Positions 17,279 to 25,585 of a DNA stretch of 64,000 bases are shown in pieces. The notes beneath the pieces are model-generated. The model did no database searches and had not been told where the DNA came from. It saw nothing but the letters and a program-made list of their open reading frames with translations. The stretch lies in NCBI RefSeq assembly GCF_001513955.1, contig NZ_KQ948148.1, forward strand, positions 238,443 to 302,442, given 5' to 3'. A program made the translations under genes and the position numbers. This DNA comes from Streptomyces pseudovenezuelae. GTDB lineage: Bacteria; Actinomycetota; Actinomycetes; Streptomycetales; Streptomycetaceae. Within the stretch, counting starts at the first letter, position 1. Each line of letters opens with the position of its first letter.

Positions 17279-17796
17279 CGGCCGGTGCCTCCGTAGACCA
17301 CGGCCTCGTCGCTGTCGGAGTCGAGCCCGAAGGCGCTGTGCACGGCGCGGACGGCCTCGGCCACGTCGTCGGCGCGGGTGACGACCGAGATACGGATCTC
17401 GGAGGTCGAGATCAGCTCGATGTTCACGCCGGCGTCGGACAGGGCGGTGAAGAAGTCGGCCGTGACGCCCGGGTTGGTCTTCATGCCCGCGCCCACGAGC
17501 GAGATCTTGCCGATCTGGTCGTCGTAGCGCAGCGAGTCGAAGCCGATGCCGGACTTGTTCTTCTCCAGGGCGTCGATGGCCTTGCGGCCCTCGGCCTTGG
17601 GGAGGGTGAAGGAGATGTCCGTCAGCCCGGTGGAGGCGGCGGAGACGTTCTGCACGATCATGTCGATGTTGATCTCGGCGTCCGCGATCGTGCGGAAGAT
17701 GACCGCGGCCTCACCCGGCTTGTCCGGCACGCCGACGACCGTGACCTTGGCCTCGGAGGTGTCGTGCGCGACACCGGAGATGATGGCCTGCTCCAC
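17275..17796 (-). other. Probable internal translation start for the aspartokinase beta subunit
   Basis: In-frame codon 253 of lysC is GTG (17796-17794), preceded by AAGGGGACAAGCAG. It would give a 173-residue protein beginning MEQAIISGVAHDTSEAKVTV, which contains both ACT domains. In Corynebacterium and Bacillus, aspartokinases of this class are alpha2-beta2, the beta chain arising from the same kind of in-frame start. The motif and position fit well; usage is inferred. Confidence 0.55.
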
Positions 17797-18552
17797 CTGC
17801 TTGTCCCCTTGCTCGATCGGCTCACTGCTCACCCACGTGCCCTGCAGCCCGCTGAAGGACGACCGGACGTGGATCGGGATGTTGTAGCGACGGGCGTACT
17901 CCACACAGCGGTGGAGCAGCACCTTCGAGCCGGAGGCGGCGAGCTCCAGCATGTCCTCGAAGGAGATCCAGTCGATCTTCTTCGCCTTCTTCACCACCCG
18001 CGGGTCGGCGGTGAACACGCCGTCGACATCGGTGTAGATCTCACACACCTCGGCGTCGAGGGCGGCCGCGAGCGCCACGGCGGTGGTGTCGGAGCCACCG
18101 CGGCCGAGCGTGGTGATGTCCTTCTTGTCCTGGCTGACGCCCTGGAAGCCGGCGACGATGGCGATGTTGCCCTCGTCCAGGGCCGTACGGATACGGCCCG
18201 GCGTGACGTCGATGATCCGGGCTTTGTTGTGGACCGAGTCGGTGATGACGCCGGCCTGGCTGCCGGTGAAGGACTGGGCCTCGTGACCCAGGTTTTTGAT
18301 CGCCATGGCCAGCAACGCCATGGAGATTCGCTCTCCGGCGGTCAGCAGCATGTCGAACTCACGCCCGGCAGGCATGGGAGAGACCTGCTCGGCGAGATCG
18401 ATCAGCTCGTCCGTCGTGTCGCCCATCGCGGAAACGACGACGACCACCTGGTGGCCGTTCTTCTTCGCTTCGACGATTCGCTTGGCGACGCGCTTGATGC
18501 CTTCGGCATCGGCTACGGAGGAGCCTCCGTACTTCTGCACGACAAGGCCCAC
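17275..18552 (-). CDS. lysC: Aspartate kinase
   Basis: This enzyme phosphorylates L-aspartate to open the aspartate amino-acid pathway and is normally feedback-inhibited by lysine plus threonine. The 425-residue protein has the kinase signature VQKYGGSSVAD (about residues 4-14) and the catalytic core with FTADPRVVKKAKK. Two ACT domains occupy the C-terminal 160 residues (KVTVVGVPDKPGEAAVIF and KISLVGAGMKTNPGVTADFF). GTG 18552 has GAGGAG five bases upstream; the longer upstream frame has no such site. An internal start (separate entry) probably yields the regulatory beta subunit. Confidence 0.96.
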   Translation of the reverse strand: MGLVVQKYGGSSVADAEGIKRVAKRIVEAKKNGHQVVVVVSAMGDTTDELIDLAEQVSPMPAGREFDMLLTAGERISMALLAMAIKNLGHEAQSFTGSQAGVITDSVHNKARIIDVTPGRIRTALDEGNIAIVAGFQGVSQDKKDITTLGRGGSDTTAVALAAALDAEVCEIYTDVDGVFTADPRVVKKAKKIDWISFEDMLELAASGSKVLLHRCVEYARRYNIPIHVRSSFSGLQGTWVSSEPIEQGDKQVEQAIISGVAHDTSEAKVTVVGVPDKPGEAAVIFRTIADAEINIDMIVQNVSAASTGLTDISFTLPKAEGRKAIDALEKNKSGIGFDSLRYDDQIGKISLVGAGMKTNPGVTADFFTALSDAGVNIELISTSEIRISVVTRADDVAEAVRAVHSAFGLDSDSDEAVVYGGTGR

Positions 18553-18755
18553 GTGCGCTCCTCGCTCAGTCCGTGTGTGTCGGCTCAGTTTACCGAGCAC
18601 CCGAATTCCACCTCCGCGGTATCGCATCGTGAGATTCGGACGCCCAGGTCAGCGCATGCCCATTCGTGGACCTCGGGAAAAGTGCACCGCGTCACATGGC
18701 CCCATGGGACCCCTGCGACAAGGGTGAATTAAGTTTCAAGGATTAGGGTGCGGCT

Positions 18756-19439
18756 GTGCGCGTACTTCTGGTGGAAGACGATGAGCCGGTCGCCCAGTCC
18801 CTGAGGCGAGGCCTGATCCGCTACGGGTTCGAGGTCGAGTGGGTCTCCACCGGCGGGGCCGCGCTGAGCCATGAGGACCCCTACGACGTCGTCCTCCTCG
18901 ATCTCGGCCTGCCGGACACCGACGGTCTCGACGTGTGCCGGGCACTGCGCGAGCGCGGGGACGTGCCGATCATCGTGATCAGCGCGCGCAGCGACGAGAC
19001 GGACCGGGTGGTCGGGCTGGAGCTTGGCGCCGACGACTACGTGACCAAGCCGTTCGGGGTCCGGGAGGTCATCGCGCGGATACGGGCCGTGATGCGGCGC
19101 GCGCAGCCCCGTACCGGCGTCGCGGCGGGCCCCGACGCCTACGGCGCCCGTCTGACCATCGACCGCAAGGCCGCCCGGGTCCGGCTCGACGGCGAGGAGG
19201 TGCCCCTGACTCCCAAGGAGTACGACCTGCTGGCCTTCCTCACCGAGGAGCCGGGCGCGCTGATGTCGCGCGAGCAGATCATGGAGGCGGTCTGGGACGC
19301 GAACTGGTTCGGGCCGACCAAGACGCTGGACGTGCATGTGGCGGCGCTGCGGCGCAAGCTCGCCGGGGCGGTCGTCATCGAGGCGGTCCGGGGCGTGGGC
19401 TTCCGCCTGGAGATCGCCAAGGACGCCGGGGTCTCATGA
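18756..19439 (+). CDS. OmpR/PhoB-type response regulator
   Basis: The 227-residue regulator has a receiver domain (acidic pocket VEDDE at 6-10, phospho-acceptor Asp 49 in VVLLDLGLPD, Lys 98 in TKPF) and a C-terminal winged helix (about 130-222) with TPKEYDLLAFL and TKTLDVHVAALRRKL. It would bind DNA as a phosphorylated dimer. The stop overlaps the start of the kinase gene by 4 bp, so the two form one operon. GTG 18756 follows closely on an AT-rich stretch (GAATTAAGTTTCAAGGATTAGGG) that may include the promoter or an autoregulatory site. Confidence 0.92.
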   Translation: MRVLLVEDDEPVAQSLRRGLIRYGFEVEWVSTGGAALSHEDPYDVVLLDLGLPDTDGLDVCRALRERGDVPIIVISARSDETDRVVGLELGADDYVTKPFGVREVIARIRAVMRRAQPRTGVAAGPDAYGARLTIDRKAARVRLDGEEVPLTPKEYDLLAFLTEEPGALMSREQIMEAVWDANWFGPTKTLDVHVAALRRKLAGAVVIEAVRGVGFRLEIAKDAGVS

Positions 19440-20776
19440 ACCGGCAGCTCATCCGGAGTTACATCCTGCTGGTCGCGGTGGCCATCTTCCTGTTCACCGT
19501 CCCGGTCGCCTTCACGCTGACCAAGCAGCTGCGGGACGACACCCGGCAGTCGGTCCTGCGCGAGGCGAACACCATGGCGCTGCTGCTGAGCAACGGCACC
19601 AGCACCTCGTGCGAGGCCCTGACCGAGGTGGCCACGGCCTACGGCGACGTCCAGGCGACCCCCACCGCCCGCTGCGACCCGAAGCTGCCGGTCCCCGTGG
19701 CGGACGCGGCGCTGCGGCGGGCCGTGGACAAGAACGAGCCGACCACCGACTGGGGCTCCGACTTCGTCTGGGGCAGGCATCTGGAGGTCACCGTCCCCGC
19801 GAAGGGCGACGCGGCCGTACGGATCGTCTACTCGACCTCGGACATGACCAGACGCCTCTGGCAGATCTGGGGCTTCCGGGCCGGACTCGCCGTGCTGGTG
19901 CTCGCGGCGGCCGCCGCGATCGGGGCGTACGCAGCCCGCCGGATCACCGCTCCGCTGCGCGAACTCAACTCCATGGCCAGCAAGTTCAGCGACGGCGACC
20001 TCACCGCGCGGTCTCCCGTGACGGGTCCGCCGGAGACCCAGACCCTCGCGCGCACCCTGAACCAGGGCGCCGAACGTCTGGACACACTGGTGGCCTCGCA
20101 GCGCATCTTCGTGGCGGACGCCTCGCACCAACTGCGCACCCCGCTCACGGCCTTGCGCCTCTCACTGGACAACATCGCGGACGGGGTGGACGACGAGTCC
20201 GTCCGGGAGGACGTGGAGCAGGCGACGGCGGAGGTGGTCCGGATGAGCCGCCTGGTCAACGGTCTGCTGGTGCTGGCGCGGGCGGAGGCCAAGGTGGCGG
20301 CCGCGGAGCCGCTCGTGCTGAGGGACATCGTGGACGAACGGCTGACGGTGTGGAGGCCGGCCGCCGACGAGCGCGGAGTCACCATCGCGCTCAGGGGGAG
20401 TGTTGTCGACGACCGGCCGTCTGTGCTGGCCAGCCCCGGTCATCTGGACCAGGTGCTGGACAACGTGCTCTCGAACGCCCTGGAGGTCTCGCCGGACGGC
20501 GGGCGGATCACCGTCGAGGTCGAGTCCCGGGCGGACACGGTGGTGCTGTCGGTGCTCGACGAGGGGCCGGGCATGCCCGACGCCGACAAGGCCCGCGCCT
20601 TCGACCGCTTCTGGCGCGGCCAGGGCCTGACCGGACGCTCCGGATCGGGTCTCGGCCTCGCCGTCGTCCGGCAGTTGGTGACCGACGACGGCGGAACCGT
20701 GACGCTGGCGGACGCGCCGGGGGGCGGGCTGAAGGTGGAGATCACCCTTCGGGCATCGCCGAGGAGTGGTGGTTGA
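19436..20776 (+). CDS. Sensor histidine kinase (HisKA type)
   Basis: The 446-residue membrane kinase has an N-terminal helix (about 8-28) and an extracytoplasmic sensor loop containing two cysteines (SCEAL and ARCDP), which could form a disulphide. A second helix lies near 145-165, followed by a HAMP linker (RRITAPLRELNSM). The dimerisation/phosphotransfer motif DASHQLRTPLTALRL has its His near residue 231. The ATPase has an N box (DNVLSNALEVS), G1 (DEGPGMP) and G2 (GSGLGLAVV). It partners the regulator encoded immediately upstream. The last 35 bp overlap the 3' end of the convergent secreted-protein gene. The stimulus is unknown. Confidence 0.92.
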   Translation: MNRQLIRSYILLVAVAIFLFTVPVAFTLTKQLRDDTRQSVLREANTMALLLSNGTSTSCEALTEVATAYGDVQATPTARCDPKLPVPVADAALRRAVDKNEPTTDWGSDFVWGRHLEVTVPAKGDAAVRIVYSTSDMTRRLWQIWGFRAGLAVLVLAAAAAIGAYAARRITAPLRELNSMASKFSDGDLTARSPVTGPPETQTLARTLNQGAERLDTLVASQRIFVADASHQLRTPLTALRLSLDNIADGVDDESVREDVEQATAEVVRMSRLVNGLLVLARAEAKVAAAEPLVLRDIVDERLTVWRPAADERGVTIALRGSVVDDRPSVLASPGHLDQVLDNVLSNALEVSPDGGRITVEVESRADTVVLSVLDEGPGMPDADKARAFDRFWRGQGLTGRSGSGLGLAVVRQLVTDDGGTVTLADAPGGGLKVEITLRASPRSGG

Positions 20777-21242
20777 CGATCTTCCACGCGCCGCCCCGCT
20801 TCTCGTACTCGTACGTGTAGCGGGCCTCGACGACACGCTTGTCGCCGCTCTTCGGGTCGGTGAGCGTGAACTCGTAGACGCCGGTGTCGAGAGCGGAGTT
20901 GCTGTCGAGGACGTTGACGATCGTCTGGACCTTCTTGCCGACCGGCTTGTTCCGCAGGAAGTGCTCGAAGTAGTCGACGATGCCGGCGCGGTCGGTGCGG
21001 ACCTTGTTGGAGACGGTGGGCAGGAGGACCGCGTCCTTGGCGTACAGGTTGGCGACCTTCTCGGCGTCGCCGGTCTGCAGGGCGGCGTTCCAGGTGTCGA
21101 AGAGGTGGGCGATCTGCTTCTTGGAGGGCTTGTTCGCGTGCTCCGGTCCGGCGGTGGCCGCGACCGTGCCAAGGGTGCCGACGGCCACGAGCGCGGTGGC
21201 GGTGACGAGGGCTGCGCGCTTGGTTATGGAACGACGGGTCAT
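20742..21242 (-). CDS. Secreted SnoaL/DUF4440-like protein
   Basis: The 166-residue protein has a signal peptide (RRSITKRAALVTATALVAVGTLGTVAATAGP, cleavage near residue 31). The mature domain has the calcium/calmodulin-kinase-II association or SgcJ/EcaC-like fold (HLFDTWNAALQTGDAEKVANLYAKDAVLLPT, then YTYEYEKRGGAWKIVNHHSS). Such domains are small binding cups; no enzymatic activity can be assigned. Its 3' end overlaps the histidine-kinase gene on the other strand by 35 bp, so the terminal codons MPEG also encode kinase residues. Confidence 0.8.
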   Translation of the reverse strand: MTRRSITKRAALVTATALVAVGTLGTVAATAGPEHANKPSKKQIAHLFDTWNAALQTGDAEKVANLYAKDAVLLPTVSNKVRTDRAGIVDYFEHFLRNKPVGKKVQTIVNVLDSNSALDTGVYEFTLTDPKSGDKRVVEARYTYEYEKRGGAWKIVNHHSSAMPEG

Positions 21243-21393
21243 CGCTGTCTCCAGTGCGGTGAGAGGTGGTGCCGTGAAGTGACTCCAGACTCGCTTCGCG
21301 CTGGTTAGGGTCCGTGCAGCCGATGTACAGGGCGGAGACAGGGCTCGTGCAATTGACGCCGGGTGCGCGCTGGTTCACCTACCGTGAGGAACC

Positions 21394-22119
21394 ATGACCG
21401 TGACGGCGGATGTGCTCCTGGCGGGAATCGTGCTGCTCGGCTCCTGCGTGCAGTGGCTCACGGGAATGGGCTTCGCCCTGGTCGCCGTGCCCGCGCTGAT
21501 CCTGCTGCTCGGCCCGGCACAGGGCGTCGTGCTGGCCAACTGCGCGGCCGGGGTGATCTGTCTGGTGGGGCTGGCCGGCGGATGGCGGCTGGTGCGGCCG
21601 CGCGCGATGGTGCCCTTGTGCGCGGCGGCGGCCTGCACGGTCCCGGCGGGCACCTGGGTCACCCGTCGACTCCCCCAGCCCTGGCTCCTGTTGGTGATGG
21701 GCGGCCTGGTGACGGTGGCGGTGCTGCTCGTCCTGCGCGGCGCCCGGGTGGCCGCCCTGCGCGACACCCGGGGTGCCGTGTTCGCGGGCGCGGCGGGCGG
21801 GTTCATGAACTCCGCGGCGGGGGTGGGCGGCCCGCCGTTCTCGCTCTACGCCGTCAACGCGGGCTGGACGGTACGGGAGTTCGTCCCGAACGCAATGTTC
21901 TACGGCGTGATCGTGAACGCGTTCTCGGTGGCGTCGAACGGGGTGCCGGGGCTGCGGGGCCCGCAGTGGGTGCTGGTGATCGCGGCGATGGGGGCGGGCG
22001 GACTGACCGGCAGGTGGCTGGCGTCCAGGACACCGGAGAGGCGGGCCCGCCTGATCGTCCTGCTGCTGGCCCTGGCGGGCGGGATCACGGCCGTGGGAAA
22101 GGGGCTGTGGGCCCTGTGA
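21394..22119 (+). CDS. TauE/SafE (TSUP) family sulfite exporter-like membrane protein
   Basis: The 241-residue protein is almost entirely hydrophobic, with about seven to eight helices. It shows the two-fold repeated TSUP pattern: SCVQWLTGMGFALVAVPAL in the first half and GAAGGFMNSAAGVGGPPFSLYAV in the second. Family members export small anions such as sulfite or organosulfonates; the substrate here is unknown. ATG 21394 has GTGAGGAACC upstream. It is monocistronic. Confidence 0.88.
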   Translation: MTVTADVLLAGIVLLGSCVQWLTGMGFALVAVPALILLLGPAQGVVLANCAAGVICLVGLAGGWRLVRPRAMVPLCAAAACTVPAGTWVTRRLPQPWLLLVMGGLVTVAVLLVLRGARVAALRDTRGAVFAGAAGGFMNSAAGVGGPPFSLYAVNAGWTVREFVPNAMFYGVIVNAFSVASNGVPGLRGPQWVLVIAAMGAGGLTGRWLASRTPERRARLIVLLLALAGGITAVGKGLWAL

Positions 22120-22161
22120 CCCCCCGGCCCGGCCCACCGGGCCCCCGACCGCCGAGGCGCC

Positions 22162-22578
22162 TCACACGCGCCCCCCGTACAGCGCCACCAGGCCGTGGTC
22201 CAGCTCCGCTCCCACGGTCTCCTCGCCCGCGGCGACGACCGTGTACGTGCGGGCCAGGAAGCGGGTCAGGTCCGCGGTGGCGAATCTGAGCACGGCGACG
22301 CCCTGCGCGGCACGGAACTCGACGTAGGTGTGGGCCGAACCGGCCGGCCGGACCCGGACGTTGCCGACACCGGCCGGCGCCCGCAGTCCCTCGCCCAGCA
22401 GGACCCGGGCGAAGGTCCACGTCGTGACCTCTCCGTCGACCGTGACGTGCGGCGGGAAGTCGACGTGCACGGCCGCGGGGTCGGCGGAGCTGAAGCGCAG
22501 GGTCGCGGGGATCGCGAGCTCCCGGTCCGTGGCCGTGATCAGGCGAGCGCCTGTCGGCTGCTGGAGGGTGACGTGCAC
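22162..22578 (-). CDS. SsgA-like sporulation/cell-division protein (SALP)
   Basis: The roughly 138-residue protein matches the SALP family, which is confined to morphologically complex actinobacteria and controls septum placement and spore-wall steps. Family hallmarks visible are the N-terminal beta-rich half with PATLRFSSADPAAVHVDFP, WTFARVLLGEGL, GNVRVRPAG, FRAAQGVAVLRFATADLTRFLARTYTVVAAGEE and the acidic C-terminus. I prefer GTG 22578 because GGAG lies six bases upstream; TTG 22590 would add four residues without a site. S. coelicolor SALP genes as I recall them are not at this position, so this may be a lineage-specific paralogue. Confidence 0.8.
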   Translation of the reverse strand: MHVTLQQPTGARLITATDRELAIPATLRFSSADPAAVHVDFPPHVTVDGEVTTWTFARVLLGEGLRAPAGVGNVRVRPAGSAHTYVEFRAAQGVAVLRFATADLTRFLARTYTVVAAGEETVGAELDHGLVALYGGRV

Positions 22579-22700
22579 GAGGAGCTCCAAGTGGGCGGGG
22601 GCACGGGCCGGGTGTGGCCGTTGTGCAGTGAGACCACCCCGGGCACCCGCGCATTACGCCGTTTCGGACGCCACCTCGTATGACGCCCGTCACACCAGCG

Positions 22701-23360
22701 CTACTTGGGCTGGTGCAGCCCCAGCGGACCGGCGATCTCCTCCACCATCACCCGGCCCGCCTCGATCTCCAGCGTCTCGTCGCCCATCGCCTGGTCGGTG
22801 TCGAGGCCGTCCAGTTCCGCCAGCGGCTGGTTCAGGCGTACGTGCGCCACGATCGACTGCAGGGCGCGCAGGGTCGCGGACGCCGTGGAGCCCCAGTTGG
22901 AGAAGTACGAGAACTGCCACCACCACAGGGCCTCGGAGGTACGGCCCGCGCGGTAGTGGGCCATGCCGTGGCGCAGGTCGGTGATGACGTCGGTCAGGTC
23001 GTCGGAGATCCGGGCCGGGACCGGCGCCTTGCGGGGCTCGTAGGGGTCGAAGACCTCGGAGTAGACGTCGATCGGGTCCAGCAGCCGGGCGAGGTTCTCG
23101 CGGAGTTCGTCCACGTCGGCGTCCGGGCCCGTGTCGGGCTCGTAGCGCTCGTCGGGGACGATGTCCTCGTGGGCGCCCAGGCGGCCGCCGGCCAGCAGGA
23201 GCTGGGAGACCTCCAGGAGCAGGTAGGGGACGGCCGAATCGGGTTCGTCGCCCTTCGCCACCTCCATGACGGCCACCAGGAAGCTCTCGACCTGGTCGGC
23301 GATCTGGACCGCGAAGTCGTCGGGGTCCTGGGCAGTCTCGTGCAGTGCGGCGTCAGACAT
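22701..23360 (-). CDS. DUF5063 domain protein coupled to recR
   Basis: The 219-residue soluble protein is rich in acidic residues (MSDAALHETAQDPDDFAVQIADQVESF) and helices. It contains RISDDLTDVITDLRHGMAHYRAGRTSEALWWWQFSYFSNWGSTASATLRALQS-type segments typical of DUF5063. No enzymatic motif is visible. The ATG overlaps the recR stop region by 8 bp, so it is co-translated with RecR. This pairing is widespread in Streptomyces and hints at, but does not prove, a link with recombination or repair. Confidence 0.85.
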   Translation of the reverse strand: MSDAALHETAQDPDDFAVQIADQVESFLVAVMEVAKGDEPDSAVPYLLLEVSQLLLAGGRLGAHEDIVPDERYEPDTGPDADVDELRENLARLLDPIDVYSEVFDPYEPRKAPVPARISDDLTDVITDLRHGMAHYRAGRTSEALWWWQFSYFSNWGSTASATLRALQSIVAHVRLNQPLAELDGLDTDQAMGDETLEIEAGRVMVEEIAGPLGLHQPK

Positions 23361-23952
23361 CTAGGAGTCGTCTCCCCTCGAAGGCGCGGCCGAGGGTCAC
23401 CTCGTCCGCGTATTCCAGGTCGCCACCCACCGGGAGGCCGCTGGCCAGGCGGGTGACCTTGAGGCCCATGGGCTTGATCATGCGGGCGAGGTACGTCGCC
23501 GTGGCCTCGCCCTCCAGGTTCGGGTCGGTGGCCAGGATCAGCTCCGTGACCGTCCCGTCGGCCAACCGCGCGAGAAGTTCCCTTATCCGCAGGTCGTCCG
23601 GACCGACACCCTCGATGGGGCTGATGGCACCGCCGAGCACGTGGTACTTGCCGCGGAACTCACGGGTGCGCTCGATCGCGACGACGTCCTTCGGCTCCTC
23701 CACCACGCAGATGACGGAGAGGTCGCGGCGGGGGTCGCGGCAGATGTTGCACAGCTCTTCCTGCGCCACGTTGCCGCAGGTCGCGCAGAAGCGGACCTTC
23801 GCCTTGACCTCCATCAGGCACTGCGCGAGACGCCGTACGTCCGTCGGCTCCGCCTGCAGGATGTGGAAGGCGATCCGCTGGGCGCTCTTGGGACCGACGC
23901 CGGGCAGCCGCCCCAGTTCGTCGATCAGGTCCTGGACCACGCCTTCGTACAA
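23353..23952 (-). CDS. recR: Recombination protein RecR
   Basis: RecR forms a ring-shaped clamp that acts with RecO/RecF to load RecA at single-strand gaps. The 199-residue protein has the helix-hairpin-helix (LGRLPGVGPKSAQRIAFHIL, about 13-32) and a four-cysteine zinc finger (CATCGNVAQEELCNIC, about 57-72). A Toprim domain follows (VICVVEEPKDVVAIERT and ILATDPNLEGEATA), ending in the C-terminal Walker B-like strand. TTG 23952 is used because homologues start with MYEGVVQ. It is followed by the DUF5063 gene and preceded by ybaB, the conserved ybaB-recR order. Confidence 0.96.
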   Translation of the reverse strand: MYEGVVQDLIDELGRLPGVGPKSAQRIAFHILQAEPTDVRRLAQCLMEVKAKVRFCATCGNVAQEELCNICRDPRRDLSVICVVEEPKDVVAIERTREFRGKYHVLGGAISPIEGVGPDDLRIRELLARLADGTVTELILATDPNLEGEATATYLARMIKPMGLKVTRLASGLPVGGDLEYADEVTLGRAFEGRRLLDV

Positions 23953-24031
23953 CGGACTGCCGTCCTTCCTGGGATTCCTTGCGATACGTACGCTAGTTGG
24001 CCGACACCCGACTTAGAAAGACGGGGCCCTC

Positions 24032-24376
24032 CTAGAAGGGCAGCCCGGGGATGCCGCTGCCGCCGCCGAGGCCCTGCGCGAGCGGGCCGAGCTTCTGCTG
24101 CTGGAGGGTCTGGGCGTTCTCGTTGGCCGCCTGTACGGCCGCCACGATCAGGTCGGCGAGGGTCTCGGTGTCCTCCGGGTCCACCGCCTTCGGGTCGATC
24201 TTCAGCGCGCGCAGTTCACCGGCCCCGGTGACGGTGGCCTTCACCAGACCGCCGCCCGCCTGGCCGTCGACCTCGGTCCCGGCGAGTTCCTCCTGCGCGC
24301 TCGCCAGGTCCTGCTGCATCTTCTGGGCCTGCTGAAGCAGCTGCTGCATGTTGGGCTGGCCACCACCGGGGATCAC
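24032..24376 (-). CDS. YbaB/EbfC nucleoid-associated protein
   Basis: The 114-residue DNA-binding protein has the YbaB helix-sheet-helix core: MQQLLQQAQKMQQDLASAQEELA, then VKATVTGAGELRALKIDPKAVDPEDTETLADLIVAAVQAANENA. YbaB dimers coat DNA without strong sequence preference. GTG 24376 has AGGAG seven bases upstream; the 30 residues readable further upstream are not conserved-looking. The gene lies 79 bp ahead of recR on the same strand and is probably co-transcribed with it. Confidence 0.93.
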   Translation of the reverse strand: MIPGGGQPNMQQLLQQAQKMQQDLASAQEELAGTEVDGQAGGGLVKATVTGAGELRALKIDPKAVDPEDTETLADLIVAAVQAANENAQTLQQQKLGPLAQGLGGGSGIPGLPF

Positions 24377-24629
24377 GATCAGCTCCTGTGTCGGTACGGC
24401 TGTGCGGGCGAGGTTTTTCCTCTCTGGCACGAGCCTACGTGGTCGGGACGGGCGTCGCCCCAGCACTCTTTCGAGTGAGTCGGCCTGGAGTCCTATACCT
24501 GATCAAGGCCCTCTTCCGAGCGGAAAAGCGACCAAAGCACCCCCTTCGCCACCCATTGGGCGGTAGGAAGGATCCCCGCACATCAGCATCAGGCGTCACG
24601 CAGGGTGACCGATCAGTAGGGAGCGCCGG

Positions 24630-25355
24630 GTGGGTCAGCCGGAGATGCAGCCCGAGGGCCCGCCTCAGGACGGACGGGCCGATCTGGCCGGGCGGACGTT
24701 TCCGCTCGGGGACTGGGGCGAGCCCGCCGTACGGCTGGACGAGCTGTACCGGTGGGTGGAGCACGGGGCGCTGCAGACGGCGTCCTGGTATCTCGCGGAC
24801 CGGGTGGGGAAGCGGCGCTGTGCGCGGGCCCTGCGGGGCGGGGCCGCGGTGGGTGCGGTGACCGGGGCGGTGCTGCCGTTGCTGGGGCTGACCGGAGTGG
24901 TGGGGGCCGGGCTCGCGCCCTGGGGCTATCTCGCCCTGCTCCTCGCGGTGGCCTGCGTGGCCGTCGACCGCTTCTTCGGTGTGACCTCCGGGTGGATAAG
25001 GGACGTGGCCACCGCGCAGGCCGTGCAGCGCCGCCTGCAGGCCCTCCAGTTCGACTGGGCCTCGGAGAGCGTCCGTGAGGTGCTCGGTCCCACGGAGGGC
25101 ACGGCCGCCGAGGCCACCGAACGCTGCCTGGGCGTCCTGCGCCGCTTCTCGGAGGACGTCACGGAGCTGATCCGGGTGGAGACGGCCGACTGGATCGTGG
25201 AGTTCCGCAACGGTTCCGCGCCGATGGGCATCCAGGGCGCGGTGACGTCCGGGGGACGCCAGGACTCCGGCGGCGCCCAGGGACGCTTCCCGCTGCCCCC
25301 GGGCCCGCCGGCCCGCCCGAACATGCCCCGGCAGCGGCCGCCGGAGGCCCGGTGA
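24630..25355 (+). CDS. SLATT-domain membrane protein
   Basis: The 241-residue protein has a soluble N-terminus and a helical region (DELYRWVEHGALQTASWYLADRVGKRRCARALR, about 34-66). Two adjacent membrane helices follow (about 70-95 and 97-115), then a long amphipathic C-terminal helix region (IRDVATAQAVQRRLQALQFDW and beyond) and a Pro/Gly-rich tail. This is the SLATT layout, proposed in the literature as a pore-forming effector module linked to nucleotide-signal conflict systems; no sensor domain accompanies it here. GTG 24630 heads the frame and diverges from ybaB. I see no regulatory element in the 253-bp gap. Confidence 0.72.
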   Translation: MGQPEMQPEGPPQDGRADLAGRTFPLGDWGEPAVRLDELYRWVEHGALQTASWYLADRVGKRRCARALRGGAAVGAVTGAVLPLLGLTGVVGAGLAPWGYLALLLAVACVAVDRFFGVTSGWIRDVATAQAVQRRLQALQFDWASESVREVLGPTEGTAAEATERCLGVLRRFSEDVTELIRVETADWIVEFRNGSAPMGIQGAVTSGGRQDSGGAQGRFPLPPGPPARPNMPRQRPPEAR

Positions 25356-25585
25356 GCCGGCTCCGGCGTCAGCCGCACCGGCCCGCCGCCCGGGTGCACG
25401 GCAGATGCCCCTGCTCCCGGATCACGTCCTGGCTGGTGCCCTCGTCGAGGTAGGGCGAGGAAGCCGGCGGCGAGGGACCCGGGGGCCGGGGAGCGGTAGG
25501 TGTAGGCGTACTCGACCCGCGGTAAGGAAGCCGCCTCGCCGTCCAGGGGCACCCGGCGTTCAGCCGCCGTACGCGGGAGGGGTTT
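25356..25585 (-). other. Gene-poor gap with possible degraded coding remnant
   Basis: In two different leftward frames this stretch encodes protein-like fragments (RVEYAYTYRSPAPGS and YLDEGTSQDVIREQGHLPCT) directly downstream of the small membrane protein that ends at 25586. They could be the former C-terminal domain of that protein, separated by a stop and a frameshift. The evidence is only that the fragments look protein-like. Confidence 0.25.

Noticed and set aside
24377..24629. Possible signal recognition particle RNA near ybaB/recR
   Set aside because: The conserved GGUCAGG/GGAAGG-AGCAGCC core is not present on either strand.
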